From assembly GCA_011799875.1 (NCBI GenBank), contig CM022302.1, positions 303,005,048-303,069,047 on the forward strand: a DNA stretch of 64,000 nt. The letters are read 5' to 3'. Below are positions 34,012 to 44,989 of the stretch, piece after piece. Position numbers and translations under genes: made by a program. Numbering within the stretch: the stretch's first letter is position 1; every line of letters starts with the position of its first letter. The notes under the pieces were generated by a model. That model saw nothing but the letters and a program-made list of their open reading frames with translations. It was not told the DNA's origin and made no database searches. The stretch is from Thinopyrum elongatum (taxonomy: Eukaryota > Streptophyta > Magnoliopsida > Poales > Poaceae).

Positions 34012-35965
34012 CTAAAAATAAAAATAGTAAGGCCGCTTTCGAAACCTCATCATTTCTGCAAAGGGATCAGCCGCTGACAAGTCATGTATGGGTTTGACAC
34101 AATGTCTTCCAATTACTTTGTCATATGCACTTCCAATACAAAGTTTAGCTTTTTTGGATCCTCTTCCATTCTGCAGTAGCTGCCGGCTCTGATCAACAAA
34201 CCATTCATATTTCCTAATTAAATGCATGTTCAACCTCATTTCCTTCAGCACCCTTGCTCTGGCAAGAAAGAACCTAGCGAATGTAATCTCCGGTAAGGTC
34301 CCTCGGTAGGAGTTCAAAGTAATTTTTGAGAGATGCAGATCCAGGCATTCGATGTGATTGTCGTTATAAACATTATCCACCTCCGGGCCTATTATTATCT
34401 GCAAAAGAAGACAACGTGTTAGTGCCTACATGCAGTTTTGAACACTACTACACGCCTATTTGGTTTGCAGGATTTGTAAAATGCACCAACGTGCCATCAT
34501 CGATCTGACATGATTAACATGGGCATTTGATTACAATCTAGAAAAATGTAGCCTTCTTCACAAGAGGTTGGAGTGGATGAAAAATTCCCTAAGAAAACTA
34601 GTACAAATGACTTCAAAGGAGAAATGCTTATGGATTGTAACCATATGAATCAAGCAACCAATATGGGGTGGGGGTGTATGTCCTGAAATCCTCCAAAATT
34701 CCTTCAGAAATCATAGTACATTGTCATTGTAAAGTTGGGAAAAGGTGCAAAAAATTGAACTCCCTTATGGTTAACATTTAACAGGAAAGGAACATCACCT
34801 AGATATACAGCTTCTTCAGGCACGGAAAGCATCTCAGGAAACTGACAACTTGGTCTAGGTTGGGGCCGACAGATTCTAGTGCCAAGACCTTCACGGTGCG
34901 CAGAATCTGGGTGAAGCTTTGCTGGATGACGGACGAACATACATCTACAAAACTAGAAATAATGTTGATATCAAGAAGGAGAGGTAGAAGGTGACTGTTG
35001 TACCTGAAAGTAGTAGTATTTGGCAGACGAGTAGCCCACCACTGTCAATTTCGGCGCAGAAATGACATTGATTCTTGTTGGACCTTGTTGATCAACTATA
35101 AGTAATCTCTCAAGTGAAGGTGTGTCCTCAATGACCATATTATGGTCCACCTTTTGTGATCTCTTGTTGCAGCACCAGCAACACACATAAATAGTCTGGA
35201 GAGTCCTGGAAGTGATGTGGAAGCTACTCGACCAATTCATCGCTTGAAGACGAAGGAACTCGAGTGCAGTACAGCCGCAGAGCAGGAGCTCCATGTCATC
35301 CTTTGGGATGCAGACGATGACGCGCTCGAGGTGCTTCAGTCGTGGTAGAAAAAGAGCGGGCGCGTCATTAAAGGGGGGGATGGCAGTTCATGAACTTGGA
35401 GAGGCGCAGTGTGGGCGCGAAGCGGAGCGCGGACGTTGGCAGCGAGCGCATATGCCCATCATTAAAACTGAGCTCCTTGAGATGATCTACGGCGGGGGAT
35501 CGGAACCACTCGTCAAGCTTGGCTCGGTCCTTGCCATTGGAACGGAACTTGCCCGTGATAGGGCCTCTGATTGGGCCATGGTGACTGCCGAGGATCTGGG
35601 AGAACGCACCCAAGCTTTTGCGATAGCCATGGCAGAGCTCGTGGGCTTCGAGGAGGTCGAGAGGGGTGGAGAGCCATAGGGGGCGCCACCGCCGGAAAAA
35701 GGGTGGTTGTCCTCGCCACATATTTGATTGGGAAGAGGGATATGATGACTGTCAACATATCATCGGGGAGGCTGCTGATGAAGTCTAGGCCTGCTGGAGT
35801 CGCTTGTGGTTCTTTCTCGACCCACCTCCGCTTGTTGGCAGCCTCATTCTCCACCTCGTCAGCGGCGATAGAAACCTCTGTCTCCATATTCACATCGTGC
35901 TCCGGTTTTTCAGCAGCCCCGGCATTGCCACTCCCTCCGATGGGGCGCTTCGGCGGCATCCTCAT
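34012..35965 (-). pseudogene. F-box / LRR / FBD-like gene, three exons, frameshifted
   Basis: Exon 1 35965-35004, exon 2 34921-34799, exon 3 34398-34012. The donors (TTTCAG|GTACAAC and CTAG|GTGATG) and acceptors (CATCCAG and TTTGCAG) have normal GT-AG ends. The start MRMPPKRPIGGSG precedes an F-box around codon 62 (DFISSLPDDMLTVIISLFPI). After it come RRWRPLWLSTPLDLL, LRR-like strands (LKELSFNDGHM, LKHLERVIVCIPKDD, ALEFLRLQAM) and, in exon 3, an FBD-like end (IECLDLHLSKITL, EITFARFFLARARVLKEM, HDLSAADPF). Frameshifts near 35710 and in a C run near 35372 break exon 1. Such proteins are substrate receptors of SCF ubiquitin ligases. Intact splice sites imply capture from genomic DNA, not from mRNA. 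Confidence 0.85.
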
Positions 35966-35982
35966 ACACGGACAGCTTTGAG

Positions 35983-36135
35983 GACTGAGAGCGGCGTCGA
36001 GGACGCGGGCGGAGAGAGAGGATTGTGTGTGTGTGGCGAGGATGGGGGGTGCCGGCTTTGAGGACTGAGAGCGGCGTCGAGGATGCGGGCGGAGAGAGAG
36101 GATTGTGTGTGTGGCGAGGATGGGGGGGTGCGGCC
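35983..36135 (-). repeat. About 78-bp tandem duplication upstream of the F-box gene
   Basis: Two copies of a unit containing GAGGACTGAGAGCGGCGTCG and GCGGGCGGAGAGAGAGGATT start near 35983 and 36060. They lie directly upstream of the ATG at 35965, so probably in its leader or promoter. Confidence 0.88.
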
Positions 36136-36140
36136 GCTCG

Positions 36141-36320
36141 GGCGCGCCATTAATATGGACCAGTGGGAGCGAGGCGGGCGGCGGTCAAAGGCTGTCTTGA
36201 TTCCCGGTGAGCCTGCACGACAGACTTCTGGCATTCCTATACCATAATTTCACGGAGGGAGGCGGGCGCGCCATTAATATGGGGCAGTGGGAGCGAGGTG
36301 GGCGGCGGTCAAAGGGCTGG
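36141..36320 (+). repeat. Direct repeat pair GCGCGCCATTAATATGG, about 122 bp apart
   Basis: A unit containing GGCGCGCCATTAATATGG, CAGTGGGAGCGAGG and GGGCGGCGGTCAAAG occurs near 36141 and again near 36265. The stretch between holds no gene. Confidence 0.85.
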
Positions 36321-37040
36321 CTCGCCTCCCCGTGAGCCTGCGCGACGGACTGCTGGCATGCCTACCGTCATTTCACACAGCTACTAGCACGCCCCACGGT
36401 GAGTGCGTAGCGAACACGCACATGCCTTGGCCTCCCGGTCTGCCTGCTAGCATGCGTCTCGTCAACTCACGCATGCTCGTACGGCACACGGGACGCGTGC
36501 GCGGCACGTTTTATATTGATTTTTCCTTTTTGATGATTAATTTTGCCGCTTTATTGCTTAACCGAAGCACGACACTTACATTGTTGGTCTAACGCACACG
36601 GTTCGAATAAAGAGTTCATTTGCGATATTCGTTGATAATTATTTATAATTTCCTATATGTAAGAAGATTATATCAAAACTTGTCTCAAATTTGAAAAAAA
36701 TATCACAGTCTATTGGTGTCCATATGACACCACGATAATTTTCATGAATTTCAACTTAGTTTTGGATTTTTTGGATTTTAAAATCGAGATTCTAGATGTT
36801 AGAAATTTCTTGCATGGGGACTAAACATGCACCCAGGGACACGTACACATATGATTTTGCAATCCATTTTCGTGCACTATCACGGGTCTCATGTAGATCA
36901 AATTTGATTTTTGCACATTTAAATCCCTGGGAAATCAATCAATGTATAAAAAATGAATAGATGTTATCTACTTTTTTCAATTTTCAACACTAAACTCCTT
37001 TGGTCGCATGTTCGCTGCAGAAAAAGTTTGACATGCATCT
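36321..37040. other. CACTA interior, no gene seen
   Basis: GC-rich then AT-rich sequence between the F-box gene and the degenerate repeat array. No coding region or known repeat recognised. Confidence 0.5.
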
Positions 37041-38860
37041 TTGGGTCACATGCATGCGGTGGTCCTAGGACACTCACTCACGTCGGCCCGCGAGGTCGCC
37101 GTCCAGCACTATGACATGTGATGAGAGAAGTTAATTTGACCAACAAGGATGGTCATTTTTCGGTTTTTGTTATACGTACGGTAGGAGTATATATATATAG
37201 TACACGTTGAAGAGGGTGGCCGGGGGCAATACTACGCGTCATATAGGACACTCACTTGCGTGCGATGCTTCCATCCGTGGGCCCGCGAGGTTGTCCTCCA
37301 TCACTTTGACCCAGCAAGGAGGTTTCTTTTTGGGTTGTTTTGCGGTAGGAGTATATACTACGTGTCGAAGAAGGGAGGAGGGGGGCGGGGCAGCACATAT
37401 ATACTACACACACGTCATGAATCGATCTCGCTCCATGTGGGGACTTTTTGGTTTCCGAGGCAGGTGCCACAAAGAAGTTGTGCATATTGGGTATTAAAAA
37501 CATCACCAACACATTGGGCCACGTGCAGATGATGGTTGTCACTCATTCGCCTGCGACTCTTCCCTCCATGGGCCCGCGAGGTCGTCGTCCATCTAATATA
37601 TGACACAACGAGAAAGATAATTTGATGAACAAGGAGGATTATTTTCGGGTTGTGTTATGGTACGTATGTAGGTGTATATATTACGCGTCGAAGAGGGGAG
37701 GGGGCAACATATATATACTACATGTCATGAACCTCGGTTCGTGTGGGGGACTTAAAGGTTTCCGAGGTAGGTGCCACATCAAAGTTCTACATATATATTA
37801 GGTATTCAAACATCACAACCACACATCTCCATACATGTGTTTGGCCCACAAGAAAGCGATGGCGGTTGTCCTCTAGCACTAACTCACGGGGTTATCGGCG
37901 TGATGCTTCGTACATCTCTGTGTGCCCACTTGGTCAATCACTTCGACCGACAACGATAGAGGTTAATTTGACTTATAATTAGGAGGGGATTAAATTTTGG
38001 TTCGTCTTATACGGTTCGGTACATGCAACTATAGTTCACGCGCATGTGTACGCACGAATCCCTCCCACTGGGTCGAAGTGGGGGGGGGGGGCGAGCACGC
38101 AACGCATCATGAACCAGATATGTGTGGGGACTGTGCGTTTTTCGACGCATGCATGCACCACATCAAAATGTTGTGCTTTTTGGTATTCAAACATATATGC
38201 ATGCATCACGCATGTCCATACATATGTTTGGGGCACATACATGCAGTGGTTGTCTTTGGACACTCTCCCTCACTTGGTTATCATCGACGGCCTATATATT
38301 CATGGGCCCGCGTGGACATCTCCATCACTTCGACCAACAACGCGAGAGAGGTTACCAGGGTGGATTCTTCTTCTCTTGGTTCGCGTTACCGTATAGTCGG
38401 ACGTCGATCATGGTGAGATTCGAGACCTAAGTTTGAGGGCTCACATAAACATGAATCAAAGTTGTGCATTGGGTATATTCAAACACCACATGACACTCAT
38501 ATGTTTGGGCCACATGGACGCAGTGGTTGTCTTCAGGCACTCCTTCGCGTGGTTATCGGCGACAAGCTAGACTATTTTGTGGGGCCGCGTGTGGAACGTC
38601 AATGCTTGACTTTGACCCAACAAACAAGAGAGGTTATACGACCAAGGTGGTGATTCTTCTTGGTCAGTCTTACAATACGCCTTGGTGAGATGCCCCCTCC
38701 CACCGACTCAAAGTGTGTGTGTGTGTGGGGGGGGGGGGAATCACAGTACTACTTCATACTAGATGAACCTCCGTGGGGTCGGGGATGCCCGGTTAATTTG
38801 CGATGCACATGTGCCACATCAAATTTGTGATTTGGTTATTTAAATATCATAGCACATCGT

Positions 38861-38891
<31 letters not shown>

Positions 38892-39300
38892 TCGGGCCAC
38901 CCACAGGTGTGGTTGGTAAGTGGTGTCACCCATCTAACGCCAAAAGAACACATCTATGGGCCCGCACATGGTCCACATTTGATCGGAAGCAAAGGGGGAG
39001 GGGGGTTGATGTACTCCTTTCGGTTTTGTGTTACGGTACGGCGAGATGTCAGACCTAGCTATTTGGGGGCATGCGTTCATAGCTAGGATTCCCCTCCCGG
39101 CAACACGAAGTGTGTGTGTGTGTGTTTTGGGGGGGGGGGGGCTAGCAATAATAATGTGCGCTTTGTGCGACAGGTGCCACATCAAAGTTATGTATTGGGT
39201 ATTTGAACATCAAACCACCCTTTTCATACATATATTTGGTCCACATGCAAGTGTGTTCGTGTTTTAACCCTTTCCCGCGTTTTTTGGCGAAATTTATAAA
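37040..39300 (+). repeat. Degenerate long-period repeat array (about 8 units)
   Basis: A phrase of the type GGGCCACATGNANGCAGTGG followed by TTGTC and CACTC recurs near 37044, 37245 (partial), 37516, 37845, 38228, 38508, 38895 and 39239, at spacings of about 200-390 bases. Each unit also carries GGGCCCGCG, CACTTTGACCNAACAA, GAGAGGTTA, a TTCGGTT...TTACGGTACGG segment and TGCCACATCAAAGTT...TTGGGTATTCAAACATC. Poly-G, (GT)n and (CA)n runs are embedded (38086, 38716, 38864-38890, 39109-39143). No protein coding is supported. Confidence 0.8.
38864..38890 (+). repeat. (CA)n microsatellite
   Basis: An uninterrupted CA dinucleotide run of about 27 bases. Nearby (GT)n-(G)n runs occur at 38716-38738 and 39109-39143. 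Confidence 0.95.
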
Positions 39301-39455
39301 CAGCAGATGAGTCGGACACATCAACCATCTGCGATCGGGTACGAAACTGACATGGTTCCCTAGGACTACCCGTGTGCCGCGCCCCTACCCCTGTCACCCA
39401 CATGATCACAGTAGATTGGGCTCCACGAGGCTTCCCTCCCCCTCTCAAAAATATC

Positions 39456-39785
39456 TACTCCCTCGCAATCTCAAAAATATCTACCCGCGTAGATGGTTTT
39501 TCTGTTTGATAGCACACTATTAGTATGTCTGGACCGTGTGCGATGTCTGTTACTCCAGCTCTGCTTCAATCAGTAGATCCAAATTTTCAGTAGCCCCAGC
39601 ATTTTACTCCCGCCTCCATCCCTCGCAATTTCAAAAATATCTGCTCGGCTAGAGTGTTTTTCTGTTTGATAGCACATGATTATTATGTTTTAACCGTGTG
39701 TGATGTTCGTTACTCCCGCCCCGCTCTGCTTCAATCCCTTGATCCAAATTTTTCGTAGCCCCGCCATTTTACTCCCGCCTAGTAA
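39456..39785 (+). repeat. About 160-bp tandem duplication upstream of the B3 gene
   Basis: Two copies carry CTCAAAAATATCT, TTTTTCTGTTTGATAGCACA, CCGTGTG and CTGCTTCAATC. They start near 39462 and 39622. The pair lies 350-670 bases upstream of the B3 gene's ATG and may be part of its promoter. Confidence 0.87.
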
Positions 39786-40864
39786 AATTTTCAGTACCCG
39801 CGGCATTTCCTCAAACACCACCTTGGACCCCCTCCACACACATACCCCAAATCCTTCGCTCACCCCAAATCCCTGGCCCACACACATATACACCACCCGT
39901 CCCTCGCTCCAAACCTAGCTAGGTCACCACCGCCACGCCGCCTCCATCGTCAACCTCTGCCGGTCTACCCGTGCAGTTTACCCACCGATATACATACCCT
40001 CGCCACCCTGAGTTTCTTAGATTACGTCTGCGAAATGCCCCCTTTCCTAGAGATCCCCATCCCCATCCCCCCACTCCAGAGCATCGCAGCCTAAGCCCGG
40101 CTACGCTTCCCGGGGAGCTCCAGGAGCGAATGGCCCAAAAGAGCTTTACCGCGGCCTCTTCGCCGGACGTCGGCGAGATTGCCGCCGAGGAAGCTGACGA
40201 CGATGACTGGACCTGGATTGAGCCTTTCAATCAGCGGGCTAGAGTATTCTGGCATGTCACGGACGCCGGCTATGACATCGAGGTCGTCGACACCGACGGC
40301 TTGACGTGGGTTATGTCACAGGTTAAGTTGCCCACTCCCAACCCTTCGGGTTCGACAGCCGTCGATCTCATCGACGGCCCTGCCGCTGATCTCCTGCGGC
40401 TCGTTATGAACAATTTGCCATCCTTCATCACCATGGAGCCCATTTTGTCATTTCTGAAGGACACGTTCTATGACGCTGGCCTGGGATCCTCAGCTGGCAA
40501 GTCAGACCTCATCGACGGCGGCCACGAGGAGGAGCCAATCTATGACAAGTGAGGAAACCCATGATTTGTTTTCTCGAACCCCTTTTGTAGTGAGAACATG
40601 TCCAGTATTTATTGCTCTATTAGGTTGTTTGCATTAAGCCTTGTTTATTTCTATGGTTTATGGTTGTTCTGTTGTTTGTAGTTAGCATATGTTCAGTTTC
40701 AATTGCCATCTTTGGTTGTTCGTAGTATGCCTTGTTTATTTCAGCTACTAACAGTGTGATGTTCTATATGTGCTAGTATGAACTGTGCAGTTCAATTTCA
40801 TCAATACCAAATTTAACAATAGCTCTATGAATGACTATATTTGGTTGCTGTTAAGCATGTTGTA

Positions 40865-41121
40865 CTCTCTCCGAATCTTTTTAGTTCGCATATAAGATTT
40901 GTCTAAAGTCAAGCCTCATAAAGTTTGACCAACTTTATAGAACAAAATAACAACATTCACAATATGAAATAAATATCAGTACATGTGTCATGACTTAAAT
41001 TTTCATATTGTATAACTTTAGCATGCTAGATGTTGATATTTTTTCATATAAATAAGGTCAAACTTTATGAAGTTTGACTTCAGACAATTCTTATATGCAG
41101 AGTAAAAAGGGCCGGAGGGAG
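40865..41121. mobile_element. Stowaway MITE, 257 bp, TA duplication
   Basis: TA (40863-40864) precedes CTCTCTCCGAAT, and GCCGGAGGGAG is followed by TA (41122-41123). Inverted termini of the CTCCCTCCG type and the inner AAAGTTTGACC / GGTCAAACTTTATG pair are typical of grass Stowaway elements. It lies in the B3 gene's intron. Confidence 0.92.
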
Positions 41122-41152
41122 TATTGAACATGCCTTTCCATTTGATTTAACA

Positions 41153-41602
41153 ATGGCACTGTTTGGATACTCTAACTTAGCTAGAGGTTAGAGTTAGTTT
41201 CTAGCTCATGACAGTTAAAAGGGATAGAGAGAGAGATTGGTGGAATAGTTGATTGTATTGCTTGAGCCTCGTGGGCATATATATAGGAGTACATGGTCAT
41301 CTTGGAGTACAAGTCAAGGTAGAATAAATCCTATGCTATCCTACGTTTCCTAAATAACAATGATACTAAACAATGACTAACCCTGAACTAACTCTAGCCA
41401 AAGAGGTGTTTGGATGACAGTGTTAGATTGACAATAAATGCACTAGGAGAACTAGCCCCAATCAGCACCTCTTGGGTGGGATAGTTGTTTTGGGTGGGTT
41501 TGACGCAACTAGCTCAAACTAGCCCTCAGGTTTGGATACTTTAGGGCTATTTGAGCCCAAACTAGCTCAAACTAACTCTAACCCATGGATCCAAACAGGG
41601 CC
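41153..41602. mobile_element. hAT-like MITE or fold-back element, probable
   Basis: The ends GGCACTGTTTGGAT and ATCCAAACAGGGCC are inverted repeats with one mismatch, of the kind seen in grass hAT-type MITEs. Inner inverted segments (AGAGTTAGTTT and its complement near 41570) also pair. A matching 8-bp duplication was not found. Bases 41219-41400 look like unrelated sequence inserted into it. Confidence 0.55.
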
Positions 41603-42539
41603 AATAACTAGTGTACTTAGACCTGCACAATACAAGTTTGATGACTACGTTTGCTTGTTTTTAAATATTAGGCCTGTTGCAGTTAATAACACACCTTTCC
41701 ACTTCTTGTTTTTAAATATTAGGTTTTTAACAATTTGGTCTTGCACATGTAGGTCCTGCACTCAGAGGTTTTGACCCACTGTTTGACCCTTTTTGTATAT
41801 GTGGAAATGAGTTGTCCATTAATATCAGTCAAGTCAAGACACTCAGAAAGATTGTTACGATAAAGAAATTAGCGACAAAAAACAACAAGATCTTTGTTTG
41901 CACAATGAAGAAGACATCAGTTCACTATGGGATGGTACTAACTGTTATACCTTGTCTTTTTAATTCCTTTGCGCCATTTCAAATCTGGAGAAGATATTTA
42001 TGCACATCCATGTTTTTAGGCCTTTCCAAAGCGGTTCACTGATGATTACCTCTCAAATCACGTGTATGGTCAGGAGGCGAGGAAGGTTTTCATACAACAC
42101 CCACGGTTCAATATTGAAGTGTTCCTGAAGAGGACGAAGGATGGATGGTCAATCATCCACAGGCACTGGCCTAAAGTTGCAAAGACCTTCAACATCAATG
42201 AAGGCTCAATATTCGCCTTCCGCTTCAACAGTTTTCCAGATGAGATCCATCTGTCTATGTTCCGTCTATGATGCTAATTTTGAAAGGTTGTAGATGTTGC
42301 ATGTGAAACTTGGTGCTGGTGCAGTTGTGTAATGGGGTAGCTGAGTGCTGAAGCTATATGATGTTGTACTCTGATGTATTTCAATTATAAAATCCTGCTT
42401 CCTTATTATGGAAATGAAATATATTGTGTGCTTAATATGAAATGTCAATTAGATTAATAAATGGATTATTAATAATAGGGCAATTAGCCTGCTAATGGCC
42501 AATTAGCCTGCTAATTGGGTTTTTCTATTGCAAACAGTT

Positions 42540-43270
42540 ATTGAGAAAACACCGTGGGCGATGACCTCAGGCAAGGCACACAGTTTCTCAGAATAAACCG
42601 TGTTAGATCAATGAACAATCACACACGACATCCTCTTGAAAATTGTTTGCGTTAGGCCACCTTGCGCAAACGTTTACCACAGAAAAAGTGTGTGTGATGG
42701 ACAGCCTTTGCCACACAGTTTCTTCTACGCACCGTGTGTGATGCATTCAATAACACACATGATAAAATTGTTAATATCATGTGCAATGGCAACGCTATCA
42801 CAAACGATTTAATGGGGAAAATTGTGTGTGATGTACTTGCGAACGGAAACATTTTCCTTGGAGTGACTGTGTGGGATGTATATACGAATGGAAACGTACT
42901 TCTTGGATTAACTGTGTGGGATGTACATACAAACTGAAACATATTCCTTGGATTGACTGTGTGGAATGTACATACGAATGGAAACGTTTAGCAGGGACTG
43001 ACTGTGTGGGATGTAATTATGACCGAAAACAATTCGGCCTATATAATTGTATTTTTTTAGCACAACTGTACATATAACCATATTTAATCGCTCGCGGGTC
43101 ACACACGACCTCATTTTGCCGAGCGTGTGTGCCAGGAGGGCATATCCCCGACGGTTTCTAGGTCATGTGGGAAGGACCCCCCTATTGCAGTCACTCACTA
43201 GGCGACGGTTTAGAACGCCATCGCGGAAAGGGGTTAAAAAGCGTTTGTATAGCACCTCGCTGTACCAGTG
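42540..43270 (+). repeat. Right subterminal region of CACTA with 45-bp tandem repeats
   Basis: Units of the type ACTGTGTGGGATGTACATAC start near 42864, 42909, 42954 and 42999, exactly 45 bases apart, and contain GAATGGAAAC. Related GTGTGATG...ACAGTTTC phrases extend left to 42580. The last 150 bases form the terminal inverted region. ORFs here are repeat-derived. Confidence 0.88.
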
Positions 43271-43273
43271 TAA
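43271..43273 (+). repeat. Target-site duplication TAA (right) of CACTA
   Basis: It directly follows ...TGTACCAGTG and matches 31215-31217. Confidence 0.85.
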
Positions 43274-44554
43274 CCTTCTATGATTGCTAACGCTCACAGC
43301 ATACCCATGAGCAAAAAGTTTCATCCGGACACATAGAAAGATAGGGGCTTATAGTTTCGCCTCCCAACGTATTCACCTCAAGGGTGATGTCAACAATAAT
43401 AACTCACACTCACTCATATCCAACTGGATATATGTGCCTAGATCTTTCCTCACCACATGATGCTTGCAAAAAGAGAAAATAAAAAGGAATAGAGAAGAAT
43501 ACTTTGACTCTTGCATAAAAGTAAATACATAAAAGTAAAAGATAGGCCCTTCGCAGAGGGAAGAAGAGGTTGCCATGTGCTTTTTGTTTGTATGCCAAAT
43601 CCCTTAATGCAAAAGAACGTCACGTTATATTGCCCCTTATGATAGCAACCTTTATTATGCAGTCCGTCGCTTTTATTACTTTGCCATCACAAGTTCGTGC
43701 AATGCTCAATTTTCACTTACACTAAATGATCCAACACATTTAGAAGCAATTCTTATTGCCTTATGCACCGATGACAACTTACTTGAAGGATCTTACTCAA
43801 TCCATAGGTAGGTATGGTGGACTCTCAAAATAAGATTTTGGGTTTAAGGGTTTTTGCATGCACAAGTAGTATCTCTACTTAGTGCAAAGTTTTTGGCTAG
43901 CAAAGATATTGAGCAAGCACCACATGTTAAAGGATCTATGACAATATAACTTCCATATGAACAAACATAAATCATTACATTGTCTTCCTTGTCCAATGTC
44001 AACAATTTTGACATATAATATTTAATGGGGGCTCACAATCATAAAAGGTGTCCAAGATATTGTATTTGCATGTGAATCTTCTCTTCCCTTATTAATTCAT
44101 TCATGAATTGCATCATTGACCAATGCTATGTTTGTCAATCTCCAATAAATTTTACCACTTATACTTTTCCTTATGTGATGTCATTACTTACCATAAGATT
44201 AGCATATAATATTTTTCATTTATTTTCCTTTACTTTTATTGAAGTAAAAAAGTAAAGAAACAAAACTCAAACTACTCTTTATTATATATCTTGCACACGA
44301 TTACATAGATAGATAGATCACTAAGCAAACACTCAGAAATAGATCAAACTAAACTTTTAATCAACTAGATCATAGGATACCTAAAGATTTAACTAAAATA
44401 GATAAAGGCGAAGAAAGTGATGATGATACGATACCGGGGCACCTCCCCCAAGCTTGGCACAAGCCAAGGGGAGTGCACATACAATGTACTCAAGTCTCCT
44501 TTGGTGGGGAAGATGATGATGGTGGTGGTGATGAAGTCATGTCACACTTCAGGC
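43274..44554 (-). other. Athila-like 3' untranslated region (part next to integrase)
   Basis: AT-rich sequence with no coding support. It continues the stretch broken by the CACTA at 31217. It includes the phrase GGCACCTCCCCCAAGCTTGG, common in this element group. Confidence 0.65.
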
Positions 44555-44920
44555 TCAGGAGGTATTGCAATCTACTGATGAGGCTCGGAGGGCGATGATT
44601 TGCTCTTGCAACAAAATATTTTCACGAGTGAGATACTTATTTGGAACACAAACTATTTCAATGATCCTAAATGCTTCCATTTCAGTAGGGGTGAGATGAT
44701 CATAGTATGGTTGAAGGATATATTCTTCCTCTACTGGAATGGACTGCCCTACTGCCGAAGCTTGATCTCCCGCAGCTTCCTTGACCTTGTCCCCCTTGAT
44801 GGTTTCCTTTGGTTCCTCTCTCTTTAGTTCTATCTTCATCAACCAAGCATCCTCTTCTACTTTGTTGGAGGAGGGAGAAGACATGATGCCTGGCTTGACA
44901 GTTCCGACAGAAAATAGCAC
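44555..44920 (-). pseudogene. Small ORF downstream of integrase in Athila-like element
   Basis: A 121-codon reverse-strand frame contains MSSPSSNKVEEDAWLMKIEL, REEPKETIKGDKVKEAAGD and LLQEQIIALRASSVD. Comparable short ORFs occur after integrase in Triticeae Athila-like elements. Function is unknown; no domain was recognised. The helical, charged composition suggests a coiled coil. Confidence 0.5.
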
Positions 44921-44989
44921 GAAACAAGAACAGAAGATTTCTTCGCGATACGGTGGTTAGATCGTTCGGGGGTATATATAGATATTTTT

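Larger units (their letters stand above)
40130..42271 (+). pseudogene. B3-domain protein gene, split by long introns
   Basis: The first exon starts at ATG 40130 (MAQKSFTAASSPDVGEIAAE) and is Asp/Glu-rich, with WTWIEPFNQRARVFWHV and VDLIDGPAADLLRLV. A possible donor is CAA|GTGAGG at 40549, otherwise the frame stops at 40552. The last exon begins after the acceptor TTTTTAG at 42019 and codes AFPKRFTDDYLSNHVYGQEA, FNIEVFLKRTKDGW and FAFRFNSFPDEIHLSMFRL to the TGA at 42269. This is most of a B3 DNA-binding domain of the REM type. Middle exons could not be fixed; 41860-41930 may be one. The intron region holds a Stowaway and a hAT-like MITE. Whether the gene is still expressible is unknown, so I class it conservatively as a pseudogene. 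Confidence 0.65.
31218..43270 (+). mobile_element. CACTA transposon, 12,053 bp, carrying three gene fragments, no transposase seen
   Basis: The left end is CACTACTGCAGGATGCTGC and the right end, read inward, is CACTGGTACAGCGAGGTGC. These imperfect inverted termini share CACT and the later TGCTA. TAA flanks both. Subterminal tandem repeats (84 bp left, 45 bp right) are the usual CACTA transposase-binding type. Inside are a SINE, an exonuclease-like pseudogene, an F-box/LRR/FBD gene, degenerate satellite-like repeats, a B3-domain gene and MITEs. No TNP2-like or TNPA-like protein was found, so it is probably non-autonomous. Confidence 0.9.

Noticed and set aside
41145..41610. Confident hAT assignment of the 450-bp fold-back element
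   Set aside because: Inverted termini are good but the flanking octamers do not match, so only a tentative call is made.
42864..43043. Possible CRISPR-like regular repeats (45 bp), also the 64-bp and 84-bp arrays
   Set aside because: Repeats are directly adjacent with no unique spacers, and the context is a plant transposon.
42734..43114. Short repetitive ORFs near the CACTA right end
   Set aside because: 45-bp subterminal repeats produce them; they belong to the transposon end structure.
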